Shown here: positions 1 to 12,590 of the stretch, in pieces
How the letters are laid out: every line of letters begins with the position of its first letter
Numbering within the stretch: position 1 is the stretch's first letter
NCBI RefSeq assembly: GCF_040939455.1
Contig: NC_134109.1
Coordinates: forward strand, 49,690,001 to 49,754,000
Length of the DNA stretch: 64,000 nucleotides
Origin: Microcebus murinus
Taxonomy: Eukaryota; Chordata; Mammalia; Primates; Cheirogaleidae
Direction: 5' to 3'
The notes under the pieces: model-generated
Database searches by the model: none
Told to the model about the DNA's origin: nothing
Seen by the model: the letters and a program-made list of their open reading frames with translations, nothing else
Translations under genes and position numbers: made by a program

Positions 1-420
1 GAGAGAGAGAGAGAGAGAGAGAGAGAGAAGCACTAGTTTTTTTTAATCCATTTATATTGTTGTTAAATCTTATCAGTCCTTAAAAGCATTGTAGCTTAAC
101 AAGGAACTTGAATTGTCTGCATCTTTTTTTTCTGCAAAACCTACATTAGAATAAATACCAGCACTGATATACATAACTGTGAGAGCAGTCAGGATAGTGC
201 ACAAGAAGAACTGCATTTCCTAATCATGTTACTTGATCAATTATCAGATCATAACTTTGCCTTGATCTTTATATAAGGGATACTTCGAATTAGTTGGGAG
301 GAAATACTATCATCACTTATCTATTTCAGCTGATTATGATATACATGTTTCCTATGGCACATTTTTTTTGTTATTTTTTCTAGTCAACTTCTGTTGTATA
401 GAGTAGATTAATTATTAAAT
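1..420. other. Gene-free AT-rich sequence with a (GA)n tract at the window edge
   Basis: A (GA)n dinucleotide tract occupies about 1-28 and is cut by the window boundary, so its true length is unknown. The rest is AT-rich unique sequence with short T runs. I see no gene or recognisable repeat in it. Confidence 0.8.
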
Positions 421-540
421 TAGGTCATTAAATATGAAATGTCTGATTTCAAATCAAAATTGTAGTTTATTGTATCTCAAAACAAGAGGTAGCACAATTA
501 ACCAAGTGTATACCTACACTATCAAGACAGTCTTGCCATG

Positions 541-884
<344 letters not shown>

Positions 885-898
885 GTAGTTTCGCCGTC

Positions 899-1368
899 TT
901 AACAGTAGCTTTTTGGTGTCAGCAGCAAAGGAAGAAGCACAGAGAGTAAGGAGTGATGAAATTGTAAAAGGCATTTTCCACAGCTTGTTGAGAATTGAAT
1001 ATTTTTCCTTGCAAGAAGTGGTCCAAAGCCTGGAAGAAGTGGTGATTAGTTGGTGCAATGTCTGGTGAATACAGTGGATAACACAGAGTTTCCAAGTTCA
1101 GCTTCTGTAGTTTGAGCAGAGTTGTTTATGTGACATGTGGTAGAGTGTTGTCCTGCAAGAGGATTGGCCTGTCTCTGTTGACCATTCTTGGTTTCTTAAT
1201 CCTAAGCACCCTCATCATTTCATCCAGTTGGTTGCAGTAGACATCCACTGTAGTGGATTGACCAGGTTTCTTCAAGCTGTAGTGAATAATACCAGCACTG
1301 GACCACCAAACAGACATCATTAGCTTTTTTTGATGAATATTTGGTTTTGGACTGTGTTTCAGTGTCAA
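899..1368 (-). pseudogene. Mariner transposase fragment (C-terminal catalytic part), copy 1
   Basis: Remnant of a DD34D-type mariner transposase, the enzyme that cuts and pastes the element at TA sites. Read on the minus strand it begins at the block containing SVWW and PGQ. It keeps the second catalytic block (LLQDN, Asp present), then a degraded third block (SPDIAPTNHHFF) in which the third catalytic Asp is Asn at 1045-1047. The N-terminal helix-turn-helix domains and the first catalytic Asp are absent because of the internal deletion. More than one frame must be used to follow the homology, so no functional protein is possible. The SVWW-to-LLQDN part is open as an 80-codon frame at 1126-1368. 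Confidence 0.85.
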
Positions 1369-1435
1369 AGTGATCAGAGATATTAACTGTCAAACTTAGT
1401 ACTTAAGGAAATTGGACATTTCATATTTAATAGCC

Positions 1436-2699
1436 TTTAATATCATCCTTGGTTTATTGCATACTCTCAATCTTGTTCTGTGCACAGCCTTCTTTTACTT
1501 ATTTATTGTTCACTAATTTTCATATTTTCTTATAAATCTATAAGAAGCATTCGCTAACCACATTTGAAATGTAAACTAGGACCTTTACCATGTCTTACTT
1601 GTATTTATGTGGTCTTCCCTCATTCATTTCTTGCCTGTGTATGTTTTTCCCTTGTTCTTTTTTATGTAGTTTTAATTCATTAGTATATTTCCCTTAAAAG
1701 TCTATGTTTATCCTTTTTATAAATGAAGTAACATTTGTTTTCATGGTGCATTAAGTAGTCTCTAAACCAGTCACACAGCACACAGAAAGAAGTAGAACTA
1801 TAGAAGGTAGGATGTTAAGAGTATAATGATTTCCTTCAATCTGTGAACAAAATGTACAGATCATCTACTTCTTTGGGAGAAATAACCTGTCAGCTTATGT
1901 CTCTTGGTTTGCAAAAAAAAAAAAAATTGGCTTATGAAGAGATTTTACTTACTGTAGTTTTGAAATTTAAGGGATTCTATTCCTTCTCTGACCTAAACAG
2001 ATAAGGTTGGTTTGGAATCTCACATGTCAACTCATACATCTGACTGACAAGAGTGCTAGTGACCTACTAGATTCACTAAAATATGCATTTATACTTAGAA
2101 TGCACAGTCATCTAACGAGGTTAGAGAACAAATGGTTTGAAACATTGAGACAACCCAGAGAGCACCCAGGGGGAGCATTTAAATAATTCCTACAAGGTTA
2201 GAAAGACAGCCAGCATTCAGACAATCATTCCTAACCTACCAATGATTTTATTTTCCTACTGTAACAATGTTCCATGGGCAAAAAATTCTTGTACAATGTA
2301 TGAAAATAAATGATAATTTAAAATCGAATTCATTTTTCAAAAGCAGCACAAATACAGACTTTTTATAATGAATGTTTTTGAGATGATTGCCAAAACTAAA
2401 TGAAAGAAGAATTTTTGGAAAAGTTAGAAAGAAAGGTTAATTGTCAATTAATTAATATTTATGAAACAGCAAGTAAAAAGTTGTGCATTTTCTATTTATG
2501 GTAGTCCTTCCAAATTTAAAAATAAATAACCAATAAACTTTAAAGTATCATTAAGAGATATCAGGTTCAAATAATTATTTGATTTTTGTTTCTTCCATTC
2601 TGGGAAGAGATCATTTAGGTAACATAATAATGAACCCAGGGTGCTAGGAATATGTGAATATTAACTGTGAATATTTAATTAAGATAGTAATTTAAAAAG
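1436..2699. other. Gene-free unique sequence
   Basis: AT-rich sequence with a run of A at about 1913-1926. I recognise no gene, RNA or repeat family here. Confidence 0.7.
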
Positions 2700-2865
2700 T
2701 TTTCATGTTTTGTAAACCTTGTCTTGTGCCATACTTTTTCACTTACTGTGTTTCATTCAATTCATACAACTCTATCAATTGTGTTTTATAAGTTTTGTTT
2801 TGTAGATGAGAAATTAAGTCCCCAAAATATTTGGTAACCTACCCAAGGTGTAACTTTTGATAATA
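2700..2865 (+). repeat. MIR SINE fragment (degraded)
   Basis: Order of MIR landmarks on the plus strand: a TGTGCCA-like box, TTTCACTTACTG..., TTCATTCAATTCATACAACTC..., then TTTTGTAGATGAGAAATTAAG and a GTAACCTACCCAAGG box. The match to the MIR core is partial and diverged, so the edges are approximate. Confidence 0.65.
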
Positions 2866-4960
2866 TATTGCCCATATTTTGTGTTATGGAAAAATGCTAT
2901 ATCTCCTTAAAGTCAGATGCAGATGGACTAGCCTTCTAGCTCATTGAATGTGGTCCACTAAATCTCCACTGCGATCACCCACAGTAATATTGTTACACCT
3001 CAACACACATGAGGAAGATTTGAATAACGCAGCATTGCATAAAGCACTTGTGCCCCTTGTTTTGAACAAGGTCTGTGATACTATTTTATTTTCTCAAGTT
3101 TTGGCTTAGGAAGAGGTTATTGAGATGAAACAAGCAATCATTCAAACTGAGCAGTTATTGTCCATAGCTAAGGGAAGAGATTTTTGTGTCTTTGATGTGA
3201 ATTGATGATGAATGCATAAACTTTCTGAAACACTTTTACACATAAGAGTAATAAATGGGGAAAAAAAATATATCAGTGCTTTAACTTGGCATTCCCATGT
3301 CAAATTTGAACAACTGTTCTGTACTGCAGAAATCTCCTTACCAGGCAGGAGAGCAATAGATAGTATTGAACTCATGGGTAATTTGAAGAAAACTTTCAGT
3401 TATTGAATTTTCCATAAAATTAACAAATGTGTCTGTACTTTTTGCTGAATCTGTCCCCTGCTCTTAAAGCACTAATTCATGACTCATTCCTTTTGATTAA
3501 TCCATTTGTTCATCAAATGCTGCTCTATTGACTGGGCTTGAAGGTTGCAGTTTGTTTTGCAATCTTGTAAAATATCCCTTTACTGAAAACCAATATGCAT
3601 TGTTTCACAGCTAATTGCGTCCGTGAAAGTAAAGCCTTTGGAAATATATAGATATTTATTTTAAATTCCTGGCTTATAATTTTTATATAATAATTATGAT
3701 ATGATTTGGGAGGATAAAGCCAAAATTTTGCATAAGACAATAGCTGGTTCAAAAAATTGTAAAGTGATAAATCTGTGAAGTATAGAGTAATATCTATATA
3801 GCCATATACCTAATCTTAATTTTGAGTTTCCTTCTATTCATTTACCCTTGAATTTATTAACATAATTATGCAAAATTTATTTTTAAAACTGAAAATGGGG
3901 ATGATACAGTTACTGATCAAGGATTTTGATGTCAACAGACAAGTAGCAGGTACGCTTTTCACCAATACTGGACAGTTAAACTAAAAATTGCTTAGGAGTG
4001 AGAATACTCAAACATTTCTTGGGGGCTAGACCATGTCCCTGGCACTTGTTTTTTATAATATCATGCTGTTTAGAAAATGGAGACTCAAGAAGTACTACAA
4101 GATGAAAATAGATGCCAACCACTCACTGCCTGCTGAGATTTGCCAGTGTGAGTAGAAAGTGAAGAGGAGTACTTGTGGGAAAATGAGGTAAATATGAATA
4201 TGTTAACAGATGGAAAGCCACTGTTATTTTGACTTCCGTGATGTACTCGCATGCTTTCAGCTTTGTCTGTCACCATCTGTATTTCCCTGTACATGCATAG
4301 TGGACCTTGATGCTCTGTGAGACAGGATTTAAAGCAGTTCTCTGTCACAAGTGTTTGAAATGTGGGGTCTCAGATAAAGAGTTAGGATGCTTCTTACAAT
4401 TGAAGCCTCTCAAAGTTGAAGGTCATCTTTGGACATGAGAATGATGGGGCAGGACCAGTGAAAAGAAATGAAAAGGGCAGCTGCAGTTGATCATGATTTG
4501 GGTGATTGTGTGTGTCTGTTTGAAGCAGGCTCTTGCTCATCAGTGTTTCTGATTGAGAGCTTGACAAAGGCAGGGAGATTGGTGGAAAGGGAGGAGGGAG
4601 AACAATATGGAACATCTGAAAGATATGATCATTGAGAGTAAATGTAATGCAGAATAGTAATAAAAGTTAGCAAGTTTAACAAAGAAGGCTTGTGAGGTGT
4701 TTTAGAACGGTGGAGAGGGAAAGATGGGGTCAATAAAGGCACTCAAGTGATGCTCCCATAGTTACACGTGCCATGATCTGAAAAACTAAAAATTAAAAAA
4801 ATTTAAAACTATTATCTATTGTTCAAAACTTGAAAGTATGCCATAAAGTGTCAGTTAAATATTTCAAAATATTTTCACTATAATATTACAAACTTGAAAT
4901 GGAAAAATAAATGTCTTTAGAAAGGGAAGGGATGAGATTGTTGAAATGGAAATAACAGAA
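2866..4960. other. Gene-free unique sequence
   Basis: No gene or assignable repeat seen. Some 60-90 codon frames occur (for example 3142-3375 minus, 4085-4348 minus). They have no family resemblance and overlap open frames on the other strand or in other frames, as expected by chance. Confidence 0.65.
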
Positions 4961-4964
4961 TCAA

Positions 4965-5060
4965 TCTTTTCCTTCCTTCCTTTTTACTTTTTTTCTTTCC
5001 TTCCTTCTTCCTTCCTTTCCTTTTTCTTTCTTTCTTTCTTTGTTCCCTCTTTTCTTTCCC
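4965..5060. repeat. Pyrimidine-rich simple repeat (CCTT/CTTT)n
   Basis: About 95 bp made almost only of C and T in one strand, with imperfect CCTT and CTTT units (TTCCTTCCTTCC, TTTCTTTCTTTCTTTG). Confidence 0.9.
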
Positions 5061-7249
5061 TCACATCCAATCCTTTAAATCCTCTAAGTTACAGTCCCTG
5101 TATACACTTAACATTATGAAATTTGTGGTAACAATGTCATCATTATGAGTTTTTAACTGTTTCTTTTTTGCTGACTATTTATATAGTACCTCATATACAG
5201 TACACTTTGTATATTTCTTTTTTATTCTTTAAAATTAATCTGTGTTACTCATAGTAAAAGCTCTGTATTTTTGTAGTATTTTAATTCTCACTCAACAGAG
5301 AAATAAACCTAATGTGATATTTTTCACTGCAAAATTTCCATGTTAAATATAAATCATTTCTGGGTCATAAATGTGTCTATATTTGAAGGCTTTCTCCCTG
5401 GGATGGAGAAAGTAAATGAAACATCATTTCTCTTATGTGCTTTAATTTATATGACAATAAAAAGCATTTGAGCCATTTGGTCACTGATAAGTGATTATAT
5501 GACTCTGAGATAATTTGATTACTTTTTTCTGTAGGCAAATATTGCATATTTTTGAAGCAGATCCATTTTATACTGTATATCAAGACACACAGAAACATTG
5601 TACAGGCAGTTCAGGATATTAGTGTCTGTTAGAACTCATTCCTGTTGGCTATTAATATATTGGACAAAATACCTTGCATCTATAAACCTTGTTTTCCATT
5701 GCAGGCAGACCATAGCATTTGCAACTTTCATTTCCTGTAAACTGGTGCATCATGTAAATGTTGTGAAACAAAACTGTGATAGTCTATTCAGATGTTGATT
5801 GAAAAGTTTCTAAGTCAAAACTATTTTCTGCACTCTGGAAATAGTACTGGTTCTTTGCCAAGTTAGATCTCCTCCTACGCTTATCATTTTACATGTGGCA
5901 AAGGGAGTGAAAGGGTAGGAGGAATAAGGCTAGTATCTTTTCTTAGCATCACACTAAGTAAGGCATTGGACTTAATTAACTCATATTTGCAATGGCATTT
6001 GTCATTACTTATGTACCTTTTAGGGATATTAGTAGTCCTCAAGTGTTAGAATGTTCTCATATACAGACTTCTAATTTCTCAGACTTTTTATCTACCTTCT
6101 TTCTTCATTTCTACTCTCATACAATATGAATATTACCATTATAATAGGAAGGTAATTATTACTATCAGAACAATTCTCTAGGGTGCTTCTCCCTATCTGT
6201 GTAAAAATGAATCATATAATCATCCTATAGTTTGAGAATTTCTACAATAATATGTTGTCCTAATTACTACAGAGGAATTTACAATATCTCATTCTTCTTT
6301 ATTATTTGGACAAAAAAAAAATCTTCTCTTTTCTAGTTTGTCTTCAATACTAGGTTTTACAAGCCACAATAGGTATTTTGGGGACCAGTTTCAGTGCACT
6401 AAGTTTATCTATTCCTTTCTCATCTGTGTATAGTAGCTAGAAAATGAGCTGCAGCTTTATTGCTTTTTTTTTTTAAAGGTAAGCAAAGATGTGAGAAAAT
6501 AGTATTTTTCTTTTATTAATAATATGAAAATAATATGAACATCTAGTAAAGAAACCAAACTATCTTTTGGATAGAAAAAATATTGGATTATTGGTACTTT
6601 CTGCTTGACATATTAGTTCTTAAAAGCCTTTTTACAAAGTGATAAAAGAAATTGGGAACTAAATATTGCTGCTATTGGTAAAAAAAAATAATTTTATTGT
6701 AGATAAAATATAAGTGTTACTTTTATAGTACTATTGCTGCTTGGGCTGAAAAGACCTGTGCTAGGAACAATTTCTTCCACATATTAAAATAGACATCCAA
6801 TACTTTTAAGTTAAATACCAATAGAAACTAATTTAATTGCATTCATGCAGTTTTTGGCTTAACTGTAAACCCTCATGTGTTCAGTTTTTCTATCTGAAAA
6901 TGTTTTATTTTATAAGTGTGTTTATGAAGTAATTTTACATGTGCAAAAGTTTGACTTTAAAGAGCTGTCCATTAGAAGTTTTCAAAAATATTAAGGAAGA
7001 AACTTATTAGTATGAAATAATTTCTAAATGATGAAAACATTGAGTCTTTTTTATTTTGTGAAGTAACCGCCTTATTCACAATGTTTATGGCCAGTTTAGC
7101 AAATAAAGTCTGAAAGGGATGAACCTGAAGGGAGAGAGAACAGAAAGGATGTTATTGCATAACCTTGGGAAGATAAAATATGAACCTGAACAGTGGCAAA
7201 GGCACTAGAGCTGGAGCAGACAGGATGGCTTGGGGAGATATTGTGGAAC
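5061..7249. other. Gene-free unique sequence
   Basis: AT-rich sequence with no recognisable gene, RNA or repeat family. Short A and T runs occur near 6311 and 6462. Confidence 0.65.
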
Positions 7250-7279
7250 TGAAAGCTGTGAACTGGTGGTAGAAGGAGG

Positions 7280-7356
7280 ACTGAGGTTTTTGTGTGGCTT
7301 TTGTGTGGAAGGGTTTTTTGTGTGTGTGTGGACTGTGATTTTTGTGTGGAAGGGTG
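7280..7356. repeat. GT-rich local tandem duplication
   Basis: The segment TTTTTGTGTGGAAGGGT occurs at about 7296-7320 in variant form and again at about 7339-7355, separated by a (GT)n tract at about 7319-7330. The upstream TTTTTGTGTGGCTTTTGTGTGGAAG shows the same motif a third time. Replication slippage is a sufficient explanation. Overlapping open frames here (7096-7456 minus) are by-products of this low-complexity sequence. Confidence 0.75.
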
Positions 7357-8715
7357 ATGCCACAACAAAGGGAAAGAATATAGGACATTTTTGTAAATAA
7401 CAACTATCTGGCATAACTTGTTTATTGCACTCTGAATATTTTTCCCTACTCATCACATTTTGAATGCTTACCAGAGGTTATTTAGAGAAACACTTCACCT
7501 TTGGTAAATGGTAAAAAACCAAAAGTATTTCACCAAAGGTAATGTTTACATGATTAAATCTTCATGTCGTATATGTAGGGCAATAATTACTTCTAGGAAA
7601 TGTACTTATAATTAGGTTAGATGCCAAGAGAAGGAAGGAGATCTTTCATCAGATTGCACAGTTTGCAGCCTTGCATGTCTGGACTACAACGTTAAAAGTT
7701 GTCAAATATGTACTTTATTGTAAACTTTTGCTTTTGAAATGATTTAAGCCTTATTTGAAAATTAAATAATTATATTTAACATTGCAGATTATTTAAATTA
7801 TCATCATTTCACTCTATATTTCAAAAGTGAAGACATTATCTATTTCAAACTATTTATGAGTTTATATCAGGGTTTGGTAATCTATATACAGATCACCTTG
7901 AATTAGTTTAATTGAGAAAAAATATCATGTTTATAGGATTGTTACCATAAAGAGTCTGCTATGGTAATTCTCAGAGATAATTCTTTTAACCTAAGCATTG
8001 TGGATATTTCCTTTTGATGGAGAAATATGGACAGGGAACTGCCAAATCTGACATCTTTTTAAAGCCAAAAGTGAGACACTTTAAAAATTCGCCATCATTT
8101 CAAAGGCTTCAAGAGGTCAAAAGATTTTCAGTGCTTCAAAGCCATGTCTTTTACTCATCTATTCAGCATGATCTGTCATCCACAGGTGAAATATTCTCTA
8201 CTGAATATCTAACTCACAAGAGATTTTTCTCAATGTATTCTCCCCTATCAGAGAATATTCACTTGAGATTATTTCTGGAGGGTACTGCTCTTATATATTA
8301 AAATATATGTAAAATAATATATGTACATATAATTGGATTTTCAGTAAAAGTATCACGGAATTTAACATTTGATATTGCATAACTGTTTTTGCATTGGTCA
8401 TCAATGTGTTCATCTAGAATACGTGCAATATGTCTGTATTTTGAAAGATAAGCTTTCCACAAGAAAGCTCTGTACTGAAGTTTGCTTAATTTATCATATG
8501 GAAGGCAAAATTTCTATTAAGCAACTGTGATTTTTTTAAAAGTTAAACTAAGTTTTATTTTCTTTGGAAAAAATATGTAAGGTTGAATTTTTGCCTTAGG
8601 CATTGTGAACTAGAATACCAGAAGTCTTGTCCATTTTTAAAACAAAAGCAATACATTTCAGAAACATTGAGTCTATTTTTAATACCTTGAAAGAAGGTAT
8701 GGTGGGAAGGACGTG
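7357..8715. other. Gene-free unique sequence
   Basis: Contains a small inverted match near 7494-7542 (CACCTTTGGTAAA and CACCAAAGGTAAT) and a 95-codon frame at 8014-8301 with no recognisable domain. No assignable repeat. Confidence 0.6.
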
Positions 8716-8719
8716 GCCT

Positions 8720-8835
8720 GGGAATAGGAAGGTGTGAACTGGGTTTTCTTACTAATTAGCTGTTTAACCATGGACAGATGCTTTAACCTTCAGGGACAAA
8801 ATTTCTTCCTCTATAAAAGAAAGGCTCTGCTTGAT
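8720..8835 (-). repeat. MIR SINE fragment, antisense
   Basis: Shows reverse-oriented MIR landmarks: TAATTAGCTGTTTAACCATGG (for TTAGCTGTGTGACC), GATGCTTTAACCTTCAG (for CACTTAACCTCTCTG), TCTATAAAA, and GACAGGGTTGT. It is diverged; edges are approximate. Confidence 0.8.
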
Positions 8836-9361
8836 GATCTGACAGGGTTGTCAGCACTGCTTGGAAGGCATTGCTTGTAAATTAGAGTCTCTCTGGAATA
8901 TCATGGATTTTCTTCTTGATTGGAGCCAGGCAAGATCCTTCTAACACATGGATTCTGTTAGCATTTCTCTCTCATTACTTGGGAGAGAATGAATATCTTT
9001 CTCATATCTCTGATAGAAGATTAGCACTTAGAAATAAAATTTTTATGCTGGAAGGACTTTGGTCAAGGGGACATATAATTGGACATACAAGGATGACTAA
9101 AGCCCAAGGTAGAAATCAAAGTTTAGAACCATTAATTACTTAATTCAGATAAAGACAAAAGCTCCATAAAGCAAAAATCGGATTTAGAGTCATAAATGAA
9201 AAATTGAGTAAGAACTGGCAGAATCCAAAGGATCAGGGTAGGGACTCTGGTTAAGACATTAAATGTAGCAGGGGCATACTTTCCATAGCATGCATTCAGT
9301 TTTCCTTCCATTTCACAAAGAATTATTTTGTACTTTATATCACTTGAGGTTCCAAAGATGT
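8836..9361. other. Gene-free unique sequence
   Basis: No recognisable feature between the MIR and mariner copy 2. Confidence 0.65.
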
Positions 9362-9363
9362 TA

Positions 9364-10627
9364 GGTCATCAAATATGGAATGTCTGATTTCAAATCAGAA
9401 GTTGGGTTTATTATATCTCAAACAAGAAGCAGTGCAGTTAATCAGAGCATGCTCCTAAACTGTGGACACAGTTTTGCCATCTTAATTGTAGGTTCTTTAT
9501 GCCAGTAGCGAAGAAGCCTCGAGATAGAGTGATGATGAAATCACCAAAGGCATTTTCCACAGCTTGTTGAGAATTGAATATTTTTCCTTTTAAGAATTGA
9601 TCCAAAGCCTCGAAGAAATGGTGGTTAGTTGGTGAAGTGTCTGATGAATATGGTGGATGACAGAGAGTTTCCAAGTCCAGCTTCTGTAGTTTGAGCAGCT
9701 CTGTTTGTGCGGCCTGGGGTGGAGCGTTGTCTTGCAAGAGGATTGGCCTGTCTCTAGTGACCAATTTAGGCTGCTTAATCACAAGCACTCTCATCATTAA
9801 ATCCAATTGGTTGCAGTAGACATCCGTTGTATTCCACTGACCAGGTTTCATGAAGCTATAGTGGATAATATCAGTGCTGGACCACCAAACAGACACCATT
9901 AGGTTTTTTTGATGAATATTCAGTTTTGGACTATATTTTGTCACTTCATCTTTCTTCAACCATTCATTGTGCTGAACGTTTGCATTTGTCAAAAAGAATC
10001 CATTTTTGTCACATGTAACAACATGGTATAGAAATGGTTCACCTTTATGTTGTCACAGCAAAGAAAGGCAAGCTTTGAGATTGTTTTTCTTCTGAGTCTC
10101 ATTTAATTCATGCGGAAGCCATCTATCCAGCTTCTTTGCCTTGCCCATTTGTTTCAAATGGTCCAATATTGTTGGAACAGTGATATCAAACCTTGCTACT
10201 AATTCATGCAAAAGTTGAGATGGATTCGCTTCTGCTACAACTTTCAGCTCATCATTATCCACCTTGGTCTCAGGTTGCCCACCTGATTTTCAAGATTAAA
10301 ATCACCAGAATGGAACTTCTCAAACAATCCATGTACTGTAGCCACATCCTTCCCAAATACTTCATTGATATTTTGATCTGTCTGTCCTTCATTGTTTCCA
10401 CGACTCATATTCGAAACTAACATGAATTTTTTTACTTATCCATGGTTTCACAAAAATTGCTCCAAAAAACACTTTGAAAGATAATCACAAGCCAAACCAT
10501 GTATTTGAAAGACTGAGGATGTACTTTCATAATAAAAAGAAAACAAGAAATGTCAAAGTGAAATGTCAGAGATATTCACTGTCAAAGTTAGTATTTAAGG
10601 AAACCGGATATTTCATGCGTCATAATG
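9364..10627 (-). mobile_element. Mariner copy 2, nearly full length
   Basis: A 1264-bp Tc1/mariner element, the normal length for the superfamily. The left end (GGTCATCAAATATGGAATG...) matches the other copies. The right inverted repeat is recognisable in its inner part (GTATTTAAGGAAACCGGATA, TTTCAT), but its outermost 11 bp are diverged. TA dinucleotides sit at 9362-9363 and 10628-10629, as expected for mariner targets. It carries a decayed transposase on the minus strand and is the best local reference for copies 1 and 3. Same orientation as both. Confidence 0.92.
9438..10408 (-). pseudogene. Mariner transposase pseudogene, copy 2
   Basis: DD34D-type mariner transposase, about 320 codons, minus strand. 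A plausible start ATG lies at 10408-10406. The N-terminal DNA-binding part is seen in LFEKFHSGDFNLEN and, after a frame change near 10262-10285, DNDELK, HLKQMGKAKKLDRW and PHEL. An in-frame TGA lies at 10055-10053, possibly a former CGA. Then come TCDK (first catalytic Asp, codon 10010-10008), SVWW, LLQDN (second Asp, codon 9731-9729) and SPTNHHFF, where the third Asp is Asn (codon 9626-9624). The end contains LRWQNCV, typical of mariner C termini. One frameshift, one stop and a lost catalytic residue make it inactive. The protein resembles a mariner group that I recall from many arthropod genomes, from memory and not checked. Confidence 0.9.
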
Positions 10628-10687
10628 TAGAAATTAGAAGACATGTTTCTTAACATCCAGACTCTTAACACTTTTATGATGTCCCAA

Positions 10688-10870
10688 AACTGAAAAAACA
10701 TATATTTACTGAGTACTCACCATGTGCCAATCATTGCTTCAAGTACTTTACACACATTATCTCATTTAATATATATGACTTTAATAATGTGGATGCTATT
10801 ATTAGATAAGGACTTTAAGTGTTAAAGTGATTAAGAAGATTGTTGATAGTAAAACTGGCTCTCAATACCA
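10688..10870 (+). repeat. MIR SINE, sense
   Basis: Clear MIR core order on the plus strand: TTTACTGAGTACTCACCATG, TGCCAATCATTG, AAGTACTTTACACACATTAT, CTCATTTAATATA, then ATTATTAGATAAGGA. It begins about 60 bp from the right end of mariner copy 2. Confidence 0.88.
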
Positions 10871-11279
10871 GATTTGACAGTTTTCATATGTCATGTTTTT
10901 ATGTTTTCAACTATATTTTCTCCATTATAGACCTACATACATATGTCTACATTCGTTATTGAAAATTTACAAAACATAAATTAGGAAATTGAAGACTAAC
11001 TTAAATATATGTAAATTTATGCTAAACGATAAACTCTATGTCCTTAAGTGCCCCTCTAAGCACACACTTACATAGAATTTACTCATAAAAAATAAATTCT
11101 ACTGTAGTATATTTTCTAATTTCTTCTGTTCACTCAGGAATATCTCATATGTCAGTAAATAATTATGAGATCAAATTTAATGACTGTAAATGCTATCCAA
11201 TCTCTTATCAATAAGCACTTGTTTTGTCTCTAAATATCAGTTGTACAAAAAAATCTAAGTTGATTATCTTTGTGTGAAA
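10871..11279. other. Gene-free unique sequence
   Basis: AT-rich, no recognisable feature. Confidence 0.65.
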
Positions 11280-11910
11280 CTTAGTGAAGATCATTTTATT
11301 GTTTACGACATTCTAGATTAAATTTCATAGACTTTTAAAGAGCTTTGTTACATTTTATCAAATTGTTCAATAGAATATTTTTAACATTTTATACTCCTAG
11401 CAAGTACAATTGCCTCTTTCCCCATGCCCTGCTCTAGATTTGGTATAAATTTGCATATTTTTATACTTTTGGTAATTGACAAGTTGTTTATTTTCATGGA
11501 TGTTTTTCTAATACTCAAAGTGAACATTTTTGTTTATGCTTTTTGGTCATTCAGATTTTTAAAAAAAATTAATTTTGTCCTTGAAGCTTGTCTGTTTTTC
11601 TACTGGAGCACTCATTTTAGAAATTTGCATTGTAAGGCTTTTTACATATAATGATATTAACATTTTGACCCTTTATTTTGCAATACCCCCAGTTGTCCTT
11701 TGCATTTCAATTTTCTTCAGGGTGTTTTTTTACATTTAAAGGAGGTTAAAATTAATGTATTAAAATATATTTGTGCTTTTCTTTTTTGACATCTGCCTTT
11801 GATTTCAAACAGTTTCTTTTTAAATTATGAAAGGCCTTACCCTCTGAAAAATTCTTCTAGAGTACATGTATATTCTCTTTAGGCATTGGTAAGGCTATGA
11901 TAAATCCATC
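11280..11910. repeat. Possible degraded L1-type repeat
   Basis: T-rich stretch whose phrase order (ttggtaattgacaag, ctttttggtcatt, TTTTTACATATAATGATATT, GACCCTTTATTTTGCAATAC, GAAAGGCCTTACCC) recalls old mammalian L1 sequence. I cannot place it in a subfamily or fix its strand or edges. It may be unique sequence. Confidence 0.35.
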
Positions 11911-12404
11911 TTTATTATTGTTGTTATTATTGTTTTGTTTATGGAACAAGTGAGAGTTGTTACATCCATGGCTTATTAGCAGAACCTGCCATACTCTGAG
12001 ACTTGGAGAAAGGCTTCGGGTGTTTTAACAATTCAAAATGAGTGGAACTAGAAGCCCAGAGCAGGGTTGCCAGTTGACAGAGCCAATTGGGCCTGTGCCC
12101 CTGAAACTTGTTCCTTGCTGTGATCAGTGACTGTCCCAATTTGTAACTGCTTTATCATATCCCTCCATTCATTTCACTAAATACATGGCACACCTTGCTT
12201 CCAGGTGTCCTCTCTTATGAGTGGATTGAATCCTGCAGGTCTTCCCTCCCTTGGGGCACGTATGTGCATCTCACATTTTCCAAAAGCAACCTTCTGGCTT
12301 CTGACCCTCAGTTATATAACGCTAGAATTGGCTCTTGAATTTGCTGAAGAATACTATCAACAATAATTAATATTTTTGAGGTTTTAAAAGAAAATATGCC
12401 AGAG
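11911..12404. other. Gene-free unique sequence
   Basis: Contains a short TTATTATTGTTGTTATTATTG run (about 11910-11931) and a somewhat GC-richer part at 12000-12310. Nothing recognisable. Confidence 0.6.
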
Positions 12405-12590
12405 ACTCCCATAAACACACTTTATGCATAAACTCATTAAATCTCACAACCATTCAATGAAGTGAGTATTGTTATAATTATCTCCATTCAACAGCTGAGT
12501 AAATGGAGGTTCAGGCTTTCAAGTTACCCAGCTGGTGAGAGAAGGAATTCTCTCCCCAGCTTCTTGCCGTAAACACCTTCTCTCCCTCTA
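12405..12590 (+). repeat. MIR SINE, sense
   Basis: MIR landmarks in order: TTATGCATAAACTCATTAAAT, CTCACAACCATTCAATGAAG, AGTATTGTTATAATTATCTC, CATTCAACAGCTGAGTAAAT, GGAGGTTCAGGCTTTCAAGT, TACCCAGCTGGTGAGAGAAGG. One of the best preserved MIRs in the window. Confidence 0.9.

Noticed and set aside
7096..7456. Three overlapping minus-strand frames rich in His, Ser and Thr
   Set aside because: Generated by a GT-rich low-complexity duplication; all three frames are open because of composition.
7494..7542. CACCTTTGGTAAA / CACCAAAGGTAAT inverted match, considered as a short MITE
   Set aside because: Too short, with no TA duplication and no resemblance to MADE1 or the local mariner ends.
8014..8301. 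95-codon open frame
   Set aside because: No recognisable homology and no supporting context; composition matches the AT-rich surroundings.
9438..9992. 184-codon transposase frame as a possible domesticated host gene
   Set aside because: The third catalytic Asp is lost, there is a stop and a frameshift upstream, and intact element ends remain. It looks like ordinary decay, with no sign of a new promoter or exon.
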